Part shown: positions 10,338-22,806 of the stretch, one piece after another
How the letters are laid out: each line of letters starts with the position of its first letter
Position numbering within the stretch: the first letter of the stretch is position 1
NCBI GenBank assembly: GCA_036023115.1
Contig: JAYKKT010000091.1
Span: forward strand, 28,648,001 to 28,712,000
Source of the DNA: Brasenia schreberi
Lineage: Eukaryota > Streptophyta > Magnoliopsida > Nymphaeales > Cabombaceae
Direction: 5' to 3'
DNA length: 64,000 nt
Made by a program: the position numbers and the translations under genes
Notes under the pieces: generated by a model
The model's database searches: none
Told to the model about the DNA's origin: nothing
Seen by the model: the letters and a program-made list of their open reading frames with translations, nothing else

Positions 10338-12749
10338 CTAAAAAATTGATGAGGGGATGAATCAACGTTGCCAGTCATCACCACATATTGTATAATTTTT
10401 CTATTTTCATCTAATTCAGATTTGGAGTTTGTCAAACAATTTACAAATGTCTGAGCCCAATCGGAAACAAATGCAAAGGCTCTTGAAATCCACCAAACTT
10501 CTACAAACAAAAATACACAGATATTGAAGATTAAACCAACTACTGTATAAATAGTAACTTTGAAAAGGAAAGACCAACTACTGTATAAATAGTAACTTGT
10601 GCAGATGCCAGAACTGCAAAAATATTTTACTATATCATCTAGTTCAGATGCTTCAATCAAAGAGTGCCACTTTGAATACATCAAAGAGAATAACTCTACA
10701 AAGTAATCAAACATGTAAGATATTTCATCAGAGCTTTCCATCTAGCTCCTACGTACCAATCTTGCTTATACTGTTAAACAGAGCTTCACCCTCCTCCTAT
10801 GATCCTTGCAAATAATGTTGAATTGCCTTCTTCAACTCATCACCCTTCCTTGTACCATTCAAAGAAGCAAGCTATGGCTATTGCTGGGAGATTCAAGTCA
10901 TTTCCTCATATATAACACAAAGCTCTATTATAAGTGCACATTCCTAAACTTCCCCAGAGTTTCTCAAGATTACTAGATACAGAATTTGCATAACCTTCTA
11001 GGATTTAGTGGGATCATGAAAAAGAGATTAATCCCCTAAATAGGGGTGGCAATTTTGGACCGGACACTAAAAAATGTGTCCAGCTCAGGATGTAAGCACC
11101 CCAGGTAGGGTCTGGGTTGACCCAAAGCAACCCAAGAAAAGTCCACCCATGCCCGCATCAGCTCAGACCCGACTATATAAATATATAATTATATATGTAG
11201 TGTGTACATATTATACATATATATCTTATACAAAATACATATGATAAGCACACATGAATAGTGCGCACGTGTATGTTATAATACATACATATTGTACGTA
11301 TATCATTATATACAAAATGTAAGATATGTGATGCATAATATATGTATATTACATATATACCATATAATATGTTAAGATACCAGAGTCACAGTTGATTCAA
11401 CACAGAACCAACACAACACGATACGCGTCAGGTCTTGGTTTAAAGAACATGAACCGAAGAAAAATAAGCTCAGATATCAGTAGACTTCATTTAACTTGAA
11501 ACCAAAGGGATGCGGCCCAAACCCATCATGATAATCCACTTTGCCATCCTGCAGCCAACCTAGGAGTCTGGTTCTTGTGAGTCTCACAACCCCAAGCGTT
11601 TGCAAATGAACTGAAGGTGAATATTCAAATCTGGCTGACTTTGAACAGCACGATCCAAGGTATGATTTACTGTGTTGATTTTGAATAACATGATCGAAGA
11701 TGTGATTATAGCACTCACATAACTGGATTGAACCTCATCCTGGATAGAACAACCCTCAGTTGCATTTTATATGCTCTAGGGGGAAAAAGGAAACCTGCAC
11801 CACCGAGTCCCCTACCATAACAAATGTCCTTTTATGCTCTTATCCACTTTTGGCATCCTGGGGAGAGTGTCATGTTTATTTTTAACGTCAATTGCTTAAG
11901 GAAACAAAGAAACATGTAAGATTGAATGACCAGTGGAAAAGTTATTCCAAACTAAAGTACTCAAGGAATTTAGAAAAAAAATCAATTCCAGTTCTTGAAG
12001 AGTTTTCAGCATCTCAGCATCATCAGAAGCTAGAGCCCAAAACCAGTGAATGTGTAGTTGAGGCTTACTAATAAAAGAGAATGATGTACTGCGTCATATA
12101 TGCAACCCACATGAATGCTCTACCCACTCTAAAAGATGCAGCGGAAGGCCTTAAAGGTGTTGTAAGGAAATGATCAAGCATGGCCTTGCTTTTGTGGAGT
12201 TAAGTTAATTGTTAATATAAGACAAAGAACAGAAATAGCAACAAAGTGTCATGTAGGTTCCCCACTTAATGGCAGATAAGCTTGATTTTTGCATTGGTTT
12301 GTAATACCAGTCATTCCATTTCCCTCTAAATATGAGGACAAAAAGATTGAACAATGGACATAATAATATATAATTTTCTCCCACATTGAGACATGACTGT
12401 TTGTCACCTTTCAAATAGTTCACCAAGAGATTAGCATTTTCACATGAAAGAATATTTCCAGAAGCAATCACTGAGAGCGATACACAGTTCAGGCCAGGCC
12501 TAGTTCTTTAAGTTCTGGATGAATTATCAGTTGACAAAACTGCAATTTGATTTACCCATTTTTCAGCTCCTGAACACAAGCGACACTTAATAGTCCTAAG
12601 AAATCTTTTCTTGTAAGACACACTAGAGTAGGAATTTGAGGGCAAAATTCCTGACACTTGAGCTCTATGAGGTGAGACTGGGTTACAAATAATGCTTTCA
12701 AAATAGAAAGTGCGCATACCTGTTTCCAGATCCGGTTCTGATCTGTAAA
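10338..12749. other. No recognisable gene; AT-rich spacer
   Basis: Short minus-strand frames at 10211-10741, 12205-12471 and 12508-12717 match no family I know. A 25-base phrase accaactactgtataaatag... occurs twice at about 10536 and 10574. ATATAT-rich sequence fills 11170-11370. Around 12060-12240 weak similarity to the RTE fragment at 51840 (word catggccttgcttttg) suggests an old LINE scrap. Confidence 0.35.
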
Positions 12750-12755
12750 ACTACA

Positions 12756-12835
12756 AGGACAACAACATTTCCCATACTAGATGGGAGGGACTACATTGTT
12801 TCCATAACAGTTAACTCAACAAAAGCTAGATCCTC
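12756..12835 (-). mobile_element. RTE LINE 3'-end scrap
   Basis: Plus strand reads acaacaacatttcccatact, agatgggagggactaca and taacagttaactcaaca, matching in order the 3' end of the RTE copies at 15150 and 52010. Only about 80 bases remain. Confidence 0.6.
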
Positions 12836-13382
12836 TTCCTCCCTCTTTTCCATTCTGAAAACTAGAAAAGAGAAAATCCAGAAGGTCTCAAACCATCATG
12901 AAAACTTCATTTTGAACTATAGCCGTTCATTCATGTAAAACTGTTTACATCCACCACATCATGTCCAGCAATCTGTAGTCCAATTGCTTCAGTGTTACCT
13001 ATATCATCTGCATCGATGAAATGTATAGGTACGCTTTTCTTAATTGAATAGTATTCTATACAATTTAATATTATATATATCATATCATAAATACATTGTA
13101 TCTCTCTATATCATATACATACATCCATACAATCTCATACAGCATCGATCACATTGTATGATACTATTTTTTATTCTTCATTTGATAGTTTTACAGTATT
13201 GTTTTGTTATTTTTGCTAATAGATTTCTTTTATTGGACATGACATTGTGTAGAGCATGATACACTGCGATGCACACTGTGCGTTGACAAAACGCTGGAAT
13301 ATACTGTGTAATGCACTGCATGTCACTGTACCATACAGCGGTGCTACACAATGCAGTCAAGTGTACTATCGATCTGTATCAG

Positions 13383-13664
13383 TTGCATCAGAATCACCTT
13401 CCAAAGTTGAAAAGCTTAAGCCTTTTCTTTCATAGAGGATACTCCCCAAGTTTCAATTAGGGAAAGAAAAAGACATGATATTGGAAGCTTCCTTGATGTC
13501 ACTCTTGCACATTCTCAGTCATAGAGTTGTCGGCGAATTGTATTTTCAAGCTCCTTGTGTCAGGACTCCCACGGTATCATGCCCAACATTCTGTGATTCA
13601 AATGTTTTTGTGTGGCTGCTGTCATCCAACCAAATAATCTTATCTATCTATCTATCTATCCATC

Positions 13665-13705
<41 letters not shown>

Positions 13706-13995
13706 TTTCCACATCTTCCAAACAGTGCTGCTGACTACAAAAGAACCACTACATTGTGGCTTGCATCAGAATCTCCTTCCAAAAATGAGGCATAGGGCAA
13801 TAGGCCTTTTCTCTCAGAGGATATTCCCAATTTTCAAGGAGGGGAGAGAAAGCCATGATATTGGCCACTTCTTTAATGCCAATCTCGACATGCTCAGTCA
13901 CAGGTTCATTGGCAAAGTTTATTTTCCACCACTATGTCAGGACTCCCACCACATCATGCCTAACAATCTGAAATTTGACTGTTTGTGTGGCAGCC
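13383..13995. repeat. Two-copy duplicated segment
   Basis: 13383-13622 and 13761-13995 share long similar runs in the same order: ttgcatcagaatc, catgatattgg, ctcagtca, gtcaggactccca, gtgtggc. The spacer holds a compound microsatellite. No function is recognised; on the minus strand copy 2 has a short unmatched frame. Confidence 0.7.
13640..13706. repeat. Compound microsatellite (CTAT)n(TA)n(CA)n
   Basis: A direct run of ctat units passes into tatata and then cacaca. Confidence 0.95.
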
Positions 13996-15146
13996 ACAAC
14001 GTGAGTTGGCGTCTAGGTTTTTCCTGAGACATTTTTGGTTTTTGGTAGAAATCGGGTTCCTTTCAACCAAATTCTTGAGAGGTAGGGGGTAGTTTTGGCT
14101 TTTACGTTATTCTCCTTAATCATTTATAATTCTTCTCAGCTGGAGAAATATGTTGGCCCACCAAAAGATGACTTGGTTGTTCACCAAAGAGTGAAAACTG
14201 AAAAGAACAAAATGCTGAAGTGAAGTAAAGCAAGTACATTATTTTGTTTTCCTCTCTTAAGTGTTTTTTTCAACAATCTTCTTTGAGCTTGCTCAAATTA
14301 AAACTTGCATGAACTTGTAAAACCCCCTTTCCAACCAAAATTTACCCAGATCTAGGATTCAGTTAATCTCTAGTAAAACTTTACCTATAATGAATTAATC
14401 AAATTCATATTAATCATCGGAGCTGAATTCCTTTCACTCATACCAGATATTCAGCAAGTTTCCATGGCGGGGAAGGAAAAATTACATGCTATTTGCAGCT
14501 TGTATAATATCAATCACTCGCATCAGTTACTTAGTCCTTGGAGGTAGTTACTGCACATCTCTCTTTCCAATTCTCTGTCTCAGAAGACTTTCATACCGCA
14601 GCACTCCTCTAATTGGCTTCAAACTATTGCCTTTGTTAAGTGCTGCAAGACTCTTTTCTGCTTCCTTCTGATACTAGCCTTCTTTGTACTAGTGTTAGGC
14701 TGTTAGCCGTACCCATAAGGAGGACAATCAAAACGTATAAGCTGCAGCGCTTTTTAAACTAAAAATTTAAAAACCCATAGAAGTAGCAGTTGCACATCAC
14801 TGGCTTATGACATGACAGTACCACACTGCATTTTCAGTCCACGGTAGTACACACTGCAGAGTGCACTGCAGCGTATTGTGGTGCAATGCGGTGCCTGTCA
14901 CATCAAATAAAAGAAACGGAAGAAATAAATCAGTGAATATGATAAAAAACGATGCTATAAAATTATTAAAAAAAAAGCAGTATCATATGATACAACTCAT
15001 ACCATATCGGAGTGAGTTGGTGTCCCAGGATACAAAGAGAGGCATACAATGTTATATCATATCAAAATATCATGGTTCTAAAACTGGAACCATATTATGT
15101 TTTCTTCACTAACCTACTAGTAAACAGTTAAAGACAACTATATGGA

Positions 15147-17011
15147 AAGACAACAACAACAACTAAGACTTTTTCCATACTAGACGGGGTCGGCTACATG
15201 GATTCTTTGTTTCCACATATCCTTATCGTGTGCCATGTTAGCAGTTAACTCACAATAAACTACATCATTCTTTATTGTTTCTTTTGAACACTTTTGTGGT
15301 CATCTCCAACCTTTTTTAATACTTTCTAAAATTAGTTTTTCATACCTTCTTAAAGGTTATTCTTTTGATCTTCTTTCTATATGTCCAAACCATCTTAAAC
15401 AATATTCTATCATTTTATCCTCTATTGGTGTCACTCCTAATTTGTTTCTAATAACCTCATTATGTATACGGTATTTTCTTGTATAACCACTTATCCATCT
15501 CAACATCTTCATTTCTGTCAGAGACATCTTTTGTACATGTTGATGATTAACTGCCCAACACTCAGAACCATAAAACATGGCAGGCCTAATTGATGCTCTA
15601 TAATATTTACCTTTTAACTTTAATGGTATCTTCTTATCACAAGAAATACCTGATTCTCCTCTCCATTTTAACCAACCAGCATTAATTTTATGCGTAACGT
15701 CTCCATCAATTCTTCCATCACTCTAAAAAATTGACCCTAGGTATTTAAAACTTTCCTTTTAGGGGATGCAATGTGTGTCAATTTTAATTTCTATGTCCTC
15801 TTAAGTAATCAAATGATCAAACTTATATTTTATATATTATATCTTTGTTCTACTAAGTTAGAAGCTTTTGCTTTCTAATGTTTCTTTTCATAGTTCCAAT
15901 TTTCTATTAACTTTTTCCTTAGACTCCATTAATACAATGTCATTTGCAAATAACATACACCAAGGTACTTCATCTTGAATATGTTTCGTTAACTCATCAA
16001 TCACCATTATAAATAAGTATGAAATTAAAGTTGATCCCTCATGTAACCGAATATGAACTTCAAAGAAGTCTGTCATTCCTTCATGAGTCCTCACACATGT
16101 TTTTGCACTATCATACATGTCTCTTATAAGGTTAATGTATGTCAATTGGACACCTCTTTTTTCCAAAGTTCTCCAAAGAACCTCCCTCTGTACTCTGTCA
16201 TAAGCTTTTTCTATACCAATAAATATCATGTGAAGGTCTTTCTTTTTTTCTCTAAAATATTTCATAAGATGTCTCAAAAGGTGAATCGCTTCAATAGTAG
16301 ATCTGCCTAGCATGAATCCAAATTGGTTATCTGTTGTACTTGATACTTGTCTTAACCAACGTTCGATAATTCTTTCCCATAATTTCATAGTATGGCTCAT
16401 TAACTTGATACCTCGATAATTCACACAATTTTAAATGTCTATCTTGTTCTTATATATGGGTATAAGTGTACTTGCTCTCCATTCCTTTTGGTTTTTCCAT
16501 ATTTCATTAAATAGTCTTATGAGCCAAGTGATTCCTATTTCTCCTAGTATTTTCCAAACTTCTATAGGAATATTATCTGGTCCTACCGATTTACCACCCT
16601 TCATATGTTTAAGAGCCCATTTGACTTCATTCTTTTGAATACGCCGATAGAAATTGTGGTTTATATACTTTTCTGATTTGCCTAACTCTCCTAAGCTAAT
16701 CCTAACATCTTTATTTTCATTAAAAAGCTTATAAAAATAGTTTTTCTATCTATTTATTATATCATCATTTGCCACTAGAATTTTTTCATCCTCGTCTTTT
16801 ATGCATTTAACATAATTAAGATCTTTAGTTTTCCTATCTCTAGCCCTAGCTATCCTAAAAATATCTCTTTCACCCTCTTTTGAGTTGAGTTTTTTATATA
16901 AATCCTTCCAAATTTTAGCTTTTGCTTCACTCATAGCCTTTTTCCTTGTGAAACCCCACGAAGCTCCATGTATCCTTGCCCATTGGATGCTCGATCTTTG
17001 GTACAACATAC
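15147..17011 (-). mobile_element. RTE-clade LINE, 5' truncated, decayed
   Basis: From 17009 downward the minus strand encodes TRKKAMSEAKAKIWKDLYKK (pre-RT region), then RT: NYRGIKLMSHTMKLWERIIE, NQFGFMLGRSTIEAIHLL, KKDLHMIFIGIEKAYDRV and the catalytic box as FANDIV instead of FADD. The C-terminal part contains MFYGSECWAVNHQHVQKM, IRNKLGVTPIEDKM and YCLRWFGHIERRSKE. The 3' end carries the plant RTE tail: the GTTGTTGTTG tract seen as caacaacaacaac at 15157. The endonuclease half is absent and several frameshifts are present. Copies at 42800-48395 and 52010-52800 belong to the same family. Confidence 0.88.
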
Positions 17012-17326
17012 ACTCAATTAGTGTGGGATTAAGGCTTGGTTTTGGTTAGTTTTGGTGATGTATTACTGCCTTGTGGCCATTGTTTTCAAGATTTTTCAAT
17101 GACTTGTGTATGCATGAAAACAGTTCATTGTAGTGCAATTCTACTACACAAATATTGAAGATTAGATCTGCATCGCTAAAGAATTTTTGAAGGATTCACT
17201 TTATATAGTTGAGCATCAAATGCAATATGAGAAAGTATGAAAGGTCCAAGAATATTAAGTGAATACAACGTTCAGATATCCTAAAAAATATGTTATGCTC
17301 ACAACACTTAGATCGTGTAAGAAAAT

Positions 17327-17398
17327 TGTGGCTGCTCGGATTCAAGCCCAGGTCTTTACGGCCACAATATAGAATTCTTATCACTAAATTACAGCCAC
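17327..17398 (-). pseudogene. tRNA-His(GUG)-like, degenerate copy
   Basis: 72 bases with the same layout as 20445-20516 and anticodon loop TTGTGGC. The anticodon stem has mismatches (CTATA against CGTAA) and the T stem has a G for C, so folding is impaired. Confidence 0.7.
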
Positions 17399-18051
17399 AT
17401 CTGATTATACAGTGCATGAATACATATATTATGTTTATTTATTTAAATAAGAAGGGTAGAATTGCTGAATTCTTGCCAACTTTTGTTTAAGTTTAACAAA
17501 TGCATGTCCAACTGTATAGAAAATCAATGACAATAATTTTAAGAAGTTTTTCACATGTTCCTCTTGGCAAACAATAGTCTATATTTCTACTCGTAAACTG
17601 TTAGACGGATCTAGTTGTGAAGATATTAACATAGACATGTGATTACAAAAGGAAAGACTTATTCATAATGAGGTTGGTAGTAAAAAAATTCAAGGGACAC
17701 CAATACAAGATAAAATGAGATAAGGTGGTTTGTGCTTGTTGAGAGTCCGAGTAAATTTAAGTGTTCAAATCGAGTATGAGGAATACCTCAAAGGTTATCA
17801 TGAGATAAAGCTTATAGAAAGCAACATCTTATTTTTTAGTTAAATGCTAATATGACATAAAATAGAGTATAATGGCATCAAGTGATTCGTGCAGTGGATC
17901 TACTTAACGTGGCATAAGGCTTTGTTTCTAGTTTTGATATTCAATTGAAATAGCTAAACATCATTTGTGGTATTAAAGAGTATGTGAGGCTCAAGAATAC
18001 TAGGATGAATACTACAAAATGTTGTTAACTTGAACTAAGCATTAAATAAGT

Positions 18052-18124
18052 TGTGACTTCTAGGATTTAAGCTGAGATCGCTGTGGAAACAATGTAGAAT
18101 TCTTAGCGGTAATCTACATTGACA
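18052..18124 (-). pseudogene. tRNA-His-like, strongly decayed third copy
   Basis: Plus strand ttgtgacttctaggattt, ggaaacaatgtagaattctt and taatctaca keep the order of the tRNA-like block, but the anticodon loop and acceptor stem are lost. Confidence 0.55.
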
Positions 18125-18650
18125 TCTCATTATAACTATACAAAAATGTAATAAATGACTATATATTAAACTATTGAGTTTTGTGATCAAAGTGGAGTCC
18201 AGATGAAAATTGCAAGTCTAGATTGTCTAAAGTTTTAAAAATGCTGGTAAAAGTGCCTAGAAATCATACAAACAATAATTTAGCTAGTTTTCATATGTTT
18301 CTTTTAGGCAAACCATAATCTATATTTTTACTCATAACTAGGCAATCGTAGACACAAAGATGTTAAAGTTATGTTCGGCTACCATAGAATCCATAGTAAG
18401 GTTTTATTAAAAAATGGTGTGGCACTAATAAAATATAAAATAAGATAAGGTGGTTTCAATATTTAGAGAGGTTGCCAATTAGAAATCCCATGATAGTATG
18501 AAAGAAATTCAATGAACATGTAAAGTGATGACAAAACATTGCTTTGTTTTCTTTTGAGTTAAACTTTAATAACTTAATATGACACAAAATAGAGTATGAT
18601 GCTGACTTTGGAAGTATCAAGAATGTCAAATAAATGTGCCCTTATCCACA

Positions 18651-20288
18651 CAAATGATAATAGTGAGTAATTTTCACTCCTTAACCATGGTGGCTTGGTT
18701 GCCTTTGCAAATATTTATTCAATCATAGCCTATTGCTTGTCATAGGTATTTATACCTTCATGTGTTTTAGGTGGAGTGAAGGCATCTTGTATCATGTTTA
18801 ATATATCCCAAATATAATTTTTGAGTAAAACATTAGGTCTTTGTTGCTTACCATGAAATATTCATGTAATATAGTTTTGAGTAAAACCATAATGAATAAG
18901 GAGAAATTTCACTTGTTAAGGTCTTCCAAAACCTCATGAACAATAGATCCTCCCACTATCTCTATCTTAAGCATTCTGGCCTGCTTGATAACCATTATCA
19001 CGTATACATTGATTCCCAAATTTAAGCCTATAAATTCAACTTGTGTATGATAAATAATCAACATATGTGAAGCTCATCTATGATATTAACACAATCATAA
19101 GTTATAGTCATCAATTAAATGTAAAATAAAAAAGCATAAATTAGTGTTAGTAAATGATCAAGTCTCGATAAAATTAAAAAACATTCATTCACGAACTTGC
19201 AGTCGTGAGAGCCTTACCAAGTGAGCTAACACGCTGAGTTCTCTCTCATTTATATTTCTAAACATTAAAGGTGCCTAAATTAGTGCAGGTTTACTAGGCA
19301 ATAAACTATAAGTACGATCATAACTAGTGAAGCAAATATTTGAAAAAGTAAAATAACAAATCTTTTTCATAGATGACTAATAACAAATCTTATTTAACAT
19401 ACATTTTCATGGCATGTGAATCCCTAATACAACACCAAAACCAAACTAAAGCTAACAATTTTTGGTAACCGGATAGTAACCCTATAGTTTCTTATAGTGG
19501 CAGTAGCAAAAGCGGCCCTACACTACATCACTCTCATGTATACTTTATATATAATAGATACCGTAATATAGCATCGTACGCGATAGAAAGGTAGCAACAC
19601 AAAAGGAATTTTACCATCAATTAGTCAAAAATACAATAACAAAACTTGTGTTCTCTTCCTACAGTGTTTTTAACTTCACCTCACCATCGTGTGCCTTGGA
19701 TTATATCAGGCATTAATTTTGACATTAACTACCATGGCACCTACTGTCCTCATGTCACTTACTACGTCAGTTTATATTTATTATTATTATTTCATATTTC
19801 ATATTAATATCTACTAATTATAATAGTAATTATAGAATAAAAATAGTAGTTAATATCTATTAAATAATTATTAATATTAATAAAATATTGATTAAAATAT
19901 ACAAATACAAATTGTAACTCATATCTTAAATATTAACTATAATAAAATATAATATGCATATAGTAGGTCGACATAACAACTGACTATGCTCAGGTGCCAT
20001 CAATATGTCGATTCCTCATTCGTAAAAGCTAATGTCATTATGTCGGAGGTCCTTTAATGATGAAAGTCTTAAGTTTTGATTTCATTGTGACCAAATTGAT
20101 GTCCAAAAGTATCAAAGCCGAAAACTATATTATACTTGTGTGAAATTTCTCCTAAAATATACAATGAAAGGTTTAGTTTTCCAATTCCAATGAGTGGGTG
20201 CAAGAATCCAATGATGAACAGTTTGAAAGATATAAAGGAAGAGTAAACACTGTAAAGTAGATCATAAAACATCACGTTGCTTCTGAGG
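18651..20288. other. No gene recognised; one possible tRNA-derived SINE head
   Basis: AT-rich sequence without coding signatures. On the minus strand near 19190-19245, TTAGCTCACTTGG resembles a tRNA A box and CAAGTTCGTGAAT a degraded B box, as in tRNA-derived SINEs. A very AT-rich tract spans 19760-19960. Confidence 0.3.
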
Positions 20289-20444
20289 TGGATCAGGCTT
20301 AGTTTTGGTTTTGATATGCAACTGAAATAGTTAAACATACATTATGATGTTGGAGAGTGTGTTTTTGTCAATAATACTAAAATGAAATATTATGTTCATA
20401 TAAACTAAAAAAATCCAGATTTGGTAACTAAAAATCAAGTAAAT

Positions 20445-20516
20445 TGTGGCTACTGGGATTCAAGCCCAGGTCTCTACGGCCACAACGTAGAATTCTTACC
20501 ACTAAACTACAGCCAC
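20445..20516 (-). tRNA. tRNA-His (GUG), possibly functional
   Basis: The minus strand begins GTGGCTGTAGTTTAGTGGT and ends CAGTAGCCAC plus discriminator A. The acceptor stem pairs fully (one G-T wobble). The anticodon stem CTACG/CGTAG closes the loop TTGTGGC with anticodon GTG, and the T stem CTGGG/CCCAG is intact. From memory the closest plant tRNA is nuclear or organellar-type tRNA-His(GUG). One change in the T loop (CTTGAAT where CTCGAAT is usual) weakens the B box. A T run (GATTTTTAG) follows about 10 bases downstream, as for Pol III termination. It sits within a repeat that has two decayed copies at 17327 and 18052, so it may be a transposed copy. Confidence 0.72.
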
Positions 20517-20639
20517 ATCTGATTGTACGGTGCATGAATACATAATATATATATATATATATGTCTTTTTATTTAAGCTATGAAGTTTAACATCATGACT
20601 AGCTTCTAAGTCAACCATTTCTTCTAAGTTTTAAAATCA

Positions 20640-22451
20640 CACATCTAATTAGTGTGAACAGATTGTTCAATAGTTTCTCACAGGCTTGTCTGAGGTGATA
20701 CCCTTTCTCACGTCCAATTAATGAGAACTCTTAATGTATATTGATCTGGAGAAGTGGAGAAACGTTTGATTATACTCCATGACTTCATATACATCAGCTC
20801 AGATTAAATCTCCACAGTAACAGAGAAGAAACTCGTGACTTGCAAGCGTGAGTTCTCCCATTCCAATTGTGACCAACGTTTTGGCAAAGGATGAACTCTA
20901 TGAAAGTAAATGAGAGCACAGTTACAAAGGCAATGGATAAATTAATTAATTCAATCTATTTGATCTAAGAGGAGAAGGCCTTTTACTCAGTCTTAGGGTT
21001 TAATTGGTCTAAATGGTAACCAATGCCTAAGCTATATGAGTTGTATAATCATGTCATCAAATGCAAAACTCCTAATAGGCTTAGTAACTGTATAATCATG
21101 TCATCAAATATAAATCGAAATCGTTGAACGTCATATATTAGTCTTAAAGCTCAGATTTCATTCTATAGCTTGGTATAATCCTTCTTCCATGAAGGATACT
21201 TATATATCTATAGCATAAATGTGTACCTGAAGATGCTCCTTTGAATTAGACAACCCGTTGGGCTGTCAAGGACTGGTATTATGCTCGAATATAAATGTTG
21301 GTTTATCTGCTTATTCATTTACAGTAGAGCAGTGCCGTTTGACTTTGAATCACTTGGCACAATGACGCAATTCTTAATATGAAATATAGTTATTGTTATT
21401 CACACGCCCACTACTCATAATCTTGAATAAAAACATGGTTCTCACAACAATTGAATTGTGTACTCTACCTGTACAAAGTTCTCACAACAATAAGAATCAA
21501 ATCTCGAATAAAAACATGGTTTCAACTTGTGTAATAATGCATGATAAAATTATCACATGATATTTTGTCAAGATTTCCTCCCACAAGAACCAACCTATCT
21601 TTTATTCTAAATATATTCTATGAAGTAATTAGTTATCGCATGGTTAATCTAAACAAACAAATAAGATAACCATAAAGGTGTTCCAGTCATGTCACAAGGC
21701 TCCGACACAAAGTCATCCTAAATAAACTTTTTATGACAACTTGTATATAAAGTGTCCTCACCTTAGAAAAATTTCCATGTCCTTAACATTTTTAAGAATG
21801 AATTCTAGACCACGTTTAAACACTTGTAACTTTGTGCCTTCTTATTATCCACATTATATTTGAATCACACAACATCACAGTCTTGCCATATTCTATGCTT
21901 GCAAAAAATGTTCAGTTTGCGTTATGGTTTCTAGTGTAAATTATGACAATCATATATCTCTTTATATGCTTAATCAAAAAGGCAAAAGTGGGTTGTAAGG
22001 AAAAACATATAGCAATGTTTCCAAAGAACCAAAAGCAGGAACCTTGGATAAATATAAAGGCAAATATGAACCCACATCAAAGTGCGCACATATCATTGAC
22101 AATAATCTAACAATTTCTCACGTTCCATTGCATATATTGGCCCTCATATGTATGGATCCATGATATGAAGATAGACAGTAAAAAGAGTTGGTTAGACACA
22201 TATCGACAGTAAAATTACTTGTGGAGAGGCTGTTATACGTAGTTACTTCGGAGTTCCATTGGCACCAAGAGATCAAATTGTCCCTTGGACGATGCAATAC
22301 TAAATGGTGCATTGAAATGTTTCCTGAATGAAACAAATACAAAAGGCATTGTTAATAGGATTAACAGGTAAGTTGTTCCATTACCCCTACCACATGCATT
22401 TTAGGTAATTCCTATTACTTTGATGGCATGAATCAGACTATGCATGCTTGT
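20640..22451. other. No gene recognised
   Basis: AT-rich sequence. Local phrases repeat (ctcacaacaat and aataaaaacatggtt near 21430-21525; taatcatgtcatcaaat at 21045 and 21090), pointing to small duplications. Confidence 0.3.
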
Positions 22452-22806
22452 CAAACCTACAATACTGAGAGAAAAGAAGGCATGCAAGGTTTCATCAATT
22501 ATAATTAATGTTAAAAGCTTTACATTAACAAGTTTCTTCATTGTTGGTAGTGAGCAAAGCAGTAGCTATTTATGGTTCTCAATTAGGACACTATTATTTG
22601 TCCTTCTTCTTGTACCTTTCTTATTGTTAGACTACACATATAGTGATGGTAGATCATACCGGTCAAACCTAAATACTGAGAGAAAAGAAGGCATGAAAAG
22701 TTATTTACATTGACAAGCTTCTCCATTGTTGTTAGTGTGCAGTAGCTAATTATGGTTCTCAATTAGGACACCATTATTTGTCCTTCTTCTTCTGCCTTTC
22801 TTATTG
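22452..22806. repeat. Tandem duplication (about 150-175 bp units)
   Basis: 22452-22626 and 22673-22806 share caaacct, tactgagagaaaagaaggca, cattgttg, tatggttctcaattaggaca and attatttgtccttcttctt. The second copy lacks an internal ~40 bases. Confidence 0.85.

Larger units (their letters stand above)
17030..18650. repeat. Two tandem units of a tRNA-His-bearing repeat
   Basis: Unit one (about 17030-17900) and unit two (about 17910-18650) share an ordered series: aaggct-tgtttt phrase, caagaatactaag, a tRNA-like block, a cttttaggcaaac/ctcttggcaaac phrase, ctcgtaaactg/ctcataactag, and aagataaggtggttt. A third unit lies at about 20290-20640. Divergence between units is substantial. Confidence 0.7.

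Noticed and set aside
10211..10741. 176-codon minus-strand frame overlapping the MACPF exon
   Set aside because: It reads the MACPF exon in a wrong frame (lower part) and AT-rich intron above; the correct frame gives GSFNAMFNITGS.
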